From Lachnospiraceae bacterium (GTDB lineage: Bacteria; Bacillota; Clostridia; Lachnospirales; Lachnospiraceae): a stretch of 47,923 nt of DNA. Shown piece after piece: positions 45,954 through 47,923 of the stretch (position 1 is the stretch's first letter; every line of letters starts with the position of its first letter). Location: NCBI GenBank assembly GCA_017395635.1, contig JAFQOE010000034.1:1-47923 (forward strand), in the 5' to 3' direction. The position numbers were made by a program, and so were the translations under genes. The notes beneath the pieces are model-generated. The model made no database searches and was not told where the DNA came from. It saw nothing but the letters and a program-made list of their open reading frames with translations.

Positions 45954-47456
45954 ATGTTAGATAGAATAATTGAAAAGACAAGTGAATACATAGATTCAAT
46001 GCCAAAGAAAGAGCGTAAAAAGTATGGACAATTTTTTACAAGTATTGAAACAGCACGATATATGGCAGATTTATTTGTAATTCCAGAAAAAGAGAAGATT
46101 AGTATATTGGATGCTGGAGCTGGTTCCGGAATTTTGACATGTGCACTAGTAGAAAGATTAAATACGATTGAAGGAATTAAAGAAATTGATATAACATGTT
46201 ATGAAACGGATATAAATGTGCTTCCATTATTACAGGAGAATTTAGCATATATCCAAAATGAATCAGAAAAAGCAATATCTGTTCAAATAGTGCAGGATAA
46301 TTATATTACCAGTCAATATCTGGACTTTAACTGTATGATAGGAGGAAACTTGAATCCTAAAAAATATGACTTGGTGATAGGGAATCCTCCTTATATGAAA
46401 ATTCCCAAGGATGCACCGGAAGCGAAGGCTATGCCCGATATTTGTTATGGTGCCCCTAACATGTATTTTATTTTTGCTGCTATGGGCTTATTTAATTTAA
46501 AAGATAATGGTGAGATGGTATATATTATCCCACGTTCATGGACATCAGGGGCATATTTCAAAAAGTTTAGAGAGTATTTTTTATCTTACGGAAAATTATT
46601 GCACATACATTTGTTTGGTAGTCGAAACAAGGTTTTTGATAAAGAAGATGTTTTACAGGAGACTATCATTGTAAAAGTAAAGAAGACATGTGAAAAGCCA
46701 GAAAATGTTAAAATTACTTCTACTCATACAAACAAAGAATTCGACAAATGTAAGGAAATGCTTGTGCCTTATGATTTGGTGGTATCGGGTGATGAATTAT
46801 TTGTTTACTTGGTTACAAATGAAGAAGAAGTTGCGGTGCTTGATAAATTGAGAAGATGGGATAAAACATTGCCTGAATTAGGACTTCGTATGAAGACAGG
46901 ATTGACTGTTGATTTCAGAAATCGAGATTTGCTGAGAGATGAAGAGGAAGAAGGTACAATTCCATTATTTTATTCGCAACACATTAAACAAGGAGAGGTA
47001 CAATTTCCAATAAAAAAAGATAATGAGTATATTTTAACGGAACAGAAAGGGTTAATGCAAGAAAACAAAAATTATTTATTTGTGAAGCGTTTTACAGCGA
47101 AAGAGGAGCCTAGAAGACTCCAGTGCGGTGTTTATCTTTCAAAAAAATTTCCTCAATACGAAAAGATAAGTACACAGAATAAAATAAATTTTATAGATGG
47201 CCTATTAACAGAAATGTCAGAATGTTTGGTATATGGTCTGTATGTACTGTTTAATTCGACCATATATGATGAATACTATAGAATTTTAAATGGTTCAACG
47301 CAGGTAAATTCTACAGAGATTAATTGTATGCCTGTTCCGGAACTCGATGTGATACAGGAAATGGGTAGAAAGATTATGAAGAGCAAAGATTTTTCTGAAG
47401 AAAGTTGCAATCTGATTATGGAGGGATATTATGGACAAGATTCTAGAAGCGCGTAG
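45954..47456 (+). CDS. N6-adenine DNA methyltransferase, PstI/BsuBI-like
   Basis: The 500-residue type II methylase has motif I DAGAGSG (53-59), YETD motif II (83-86) and the catalytic NPPY (144-147), preceded by YDLVIG. The opening KKYGQFFTS is typical of this amino-methylase clade. M.PstI and M.BsuBI, which methylate the A of CTGCAG, are about 500 residues with the same layout and are paired with an R gene like the one that follows; the site here is inferred. ATG 45954 has GAAGGTG upstream. It overlaps the next gene by 26 nt and may be co-transcribed with the RT. Confidence 0.87.
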   Translation: MLDRIIEKTSEYIDSMPKKERKKYGQFFTSIETARYMADLFVIPEKEKISILDAGAGSGILTCALVERLNTIEGIKEIDITCYETDINVLPLLQENLAYIQNESEKAISVQIVQDNYITSQYLDFNCMIGGNLNPKKYDLVIGNPPYMKIPKDAPEAKAMPDICYGAPNMYFIFAAMGLFNLKDNGEMVYIIPRSWTSGAYFKKFREYFLSYGKLLHIHLFGSRNKVFDKEDVLQETIIVKVKKTCEKPENVKITSTHTNKEFDKCKEMLVPYDLVVSGDELFVYLVTNEEEVAVLDKLRRWDKTLPELGLRMKTGLTVDFRNRDLLRDEEEEGTIPLFYSQHIKQGEVQFPIKKDNEYILTEQKGLMQENKNYLFVKRFTAKEEPRRLQCGVYLSKKFPQYEKISTQNKINFIDGLLTEMSECLVYGLYVLFNSTIYDEYYRILNGSTQVNSTEINCMPVPELDVIQEMGRKIMKSKDFSEESCNLIMEGYYGQDSRSA

Positions 47457-47805
47457 CTTTTTACAAAGTGTAGGTATGCCTAAACAACAGCAAGCAGATA
47501 TTTGTTGCTATGTATTATTGGCGATGGCAGGAATTAAACCAACAATGAATTGGAGTGAGTCTACAAATGAGTGGATTCGTATTCATGATATTATTCAGTT
47601 TTCCAATACAAATTACGGAACTACTTATGCAGAGAATAGTAGAGAAACATTTAGAAAACAAGCATTGCATAGGTTTAGAACAGCAGCGTTAGTTGAAGAT
47701 AATGGGAAACCGACAAATAGTCCTAATTACAGATATAGATTAACAGATGAAACCTTAGATTTACTCAAAAAGATGAAGACTGAGATAGTGTCAAGTGACC
47801 TATGA
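47431..47805 (+). pseudogene. Truncated BsuBI/PstI-type restriction endonuclease (N-terminal domain only)
   Basis: The 124-residue ORF matches the helical N-terminal domain of BsuBI/PstI endonucleases (SFLQSVGMPKQQQADICCYV, then WIRIHDIIQFSN and ETFRKQALHRFR). Full-length family members are about 316-326 residues and carry a C-terminal PD-(D/E)XK catalytic domain, which is absent here; a TGA at 47803-47805 ends the frame. The sequence downstream does not encode the rest in any frame visible in the window. Thus the nuclease is probably inactive and the methylase is solitary. Confidence 0.78.
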
Positions 47806-47840
47806 AAAAAATGAGTAATGAAAAAAGGCTCAGATGAACC

Positions 47841-47923
47841 GTGAAAACTGTAGATATTATAGGTTGTGGTAGCTTGCCGCCACCCTTGACAGCACAGCAA
47901 GAACTGCTGGAAGGTCGTTACCG
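47841..47923 (+). CDS. Start of an ORF cut by the window end, possibly a corrin methylase-like protein
   Basis: GTG 47841 opens 27 codons running off the end; the peptide begins with KTVDIIGCGSLPPPLTAQQ. The IIGCG / LTAQ spacing recalls the Gly-rich start of tetrapyrrole (CbiE-type) methylases, but the fragment is too short to be sure. The sequence is GC-richer than the island before it, so it may mark the return to chromosome. No strong RBS is seen. The 35 bases between the endonuclease stop and this start hold nothing else recognisable. Confidence 0.3.
   Translation, partial: MKTVDIIGCGSLPPPLTAQQELLEGRY

Overview
The window is about 48 kb of AT-rich chromosome from a low-GC Gram-positive anaerobe, most likely a Lachnospiraceae-type Clostridia member. 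The basis is the uninterrupted S10-spc-alpha ribosomal cluster in Firmicutes order, an archaeal/eukaryotic-type ProRS, zinc-type S14 beside zinc-free S4, ECF-transporter genes followed by truA after rplQ, strong AGGAGG ribosome binding sites with several TTG/GTG starts, and the codon style. The assignment is inference from gene content; no 16S gene is present.

Layout. 1-6 kb: murA, a tandem array of 124-bp palindromic intergenic repeats, an atypical OmpR-type response regulator, an RluA-type pseudouridine synthase, a YtvI/AI-2E-family membrane protein and proS. 6.1-10.4 kb: a copper module in which copA and copZ enclose an LCM-type methyltransferase and a suppressor-of-fused domain protein. 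10.4-16.4 kb: accessory genes, namely an Rpn/PD-(D/E)XK nuclease with an expanding VTQQ tandem repeat, a cardiolipin synthase, two SAM methyltransferases, gene remnants and a possible small membrane protein. 16.4-33.1 kb: the ribosomal supercluster rpsJ to rplQ with secY, adk, map, infA, rpmJ and rpoA. 33.1-37.7 kb: a fused double-ATPase EcfA, EcfT, an EamA transporter and truA. 37.8-40.6 kb: a large secreted Ig-like/beta-helix protein. 40.6-41.7 kb: rplM-rpsI.

An integrated, partly decayed mobile island begins immediately after rpsI. It carries three 11-bp tandem repeats, a frameshifted and apparently N-truncated tyrosine integrase, a MobV relaxase, a strong extended -10 promoter driving a GC-rich, apparently pseudoknotted RNA, and a small ORF whose start region lies in hairpins. 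An operon follows: XRE regulator, retron-type reverse transcriptase, a PstI/BsuBI-like adenine methyltransferase and a truncated PstI/BsuBI-like endonuclease. The last 83 bases open a different ORF that may be a corrin-methylase-like gene.

The most interesting part is 44.1-47.8 kb. The RT carries both retron hallmarks (NAxxH and ITG for VTG) with YVDD. It is translationally coupled to an XRE protein and followed 10 nt later by a type II methyltransferase. Upstream, an 11-bp inverted repeat (44346-44356 / 44612-44622) encloses several nested stems and is a candidate a1/a2 pair for the msr-msd RNA. A retron physically coupled to a PstI-like modification gene on a MobV island is the best candidate here for an undescribed combined defence system. 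All functional statements are from reading the sequence and recalled family knowledge; no searches or folding programs were run.
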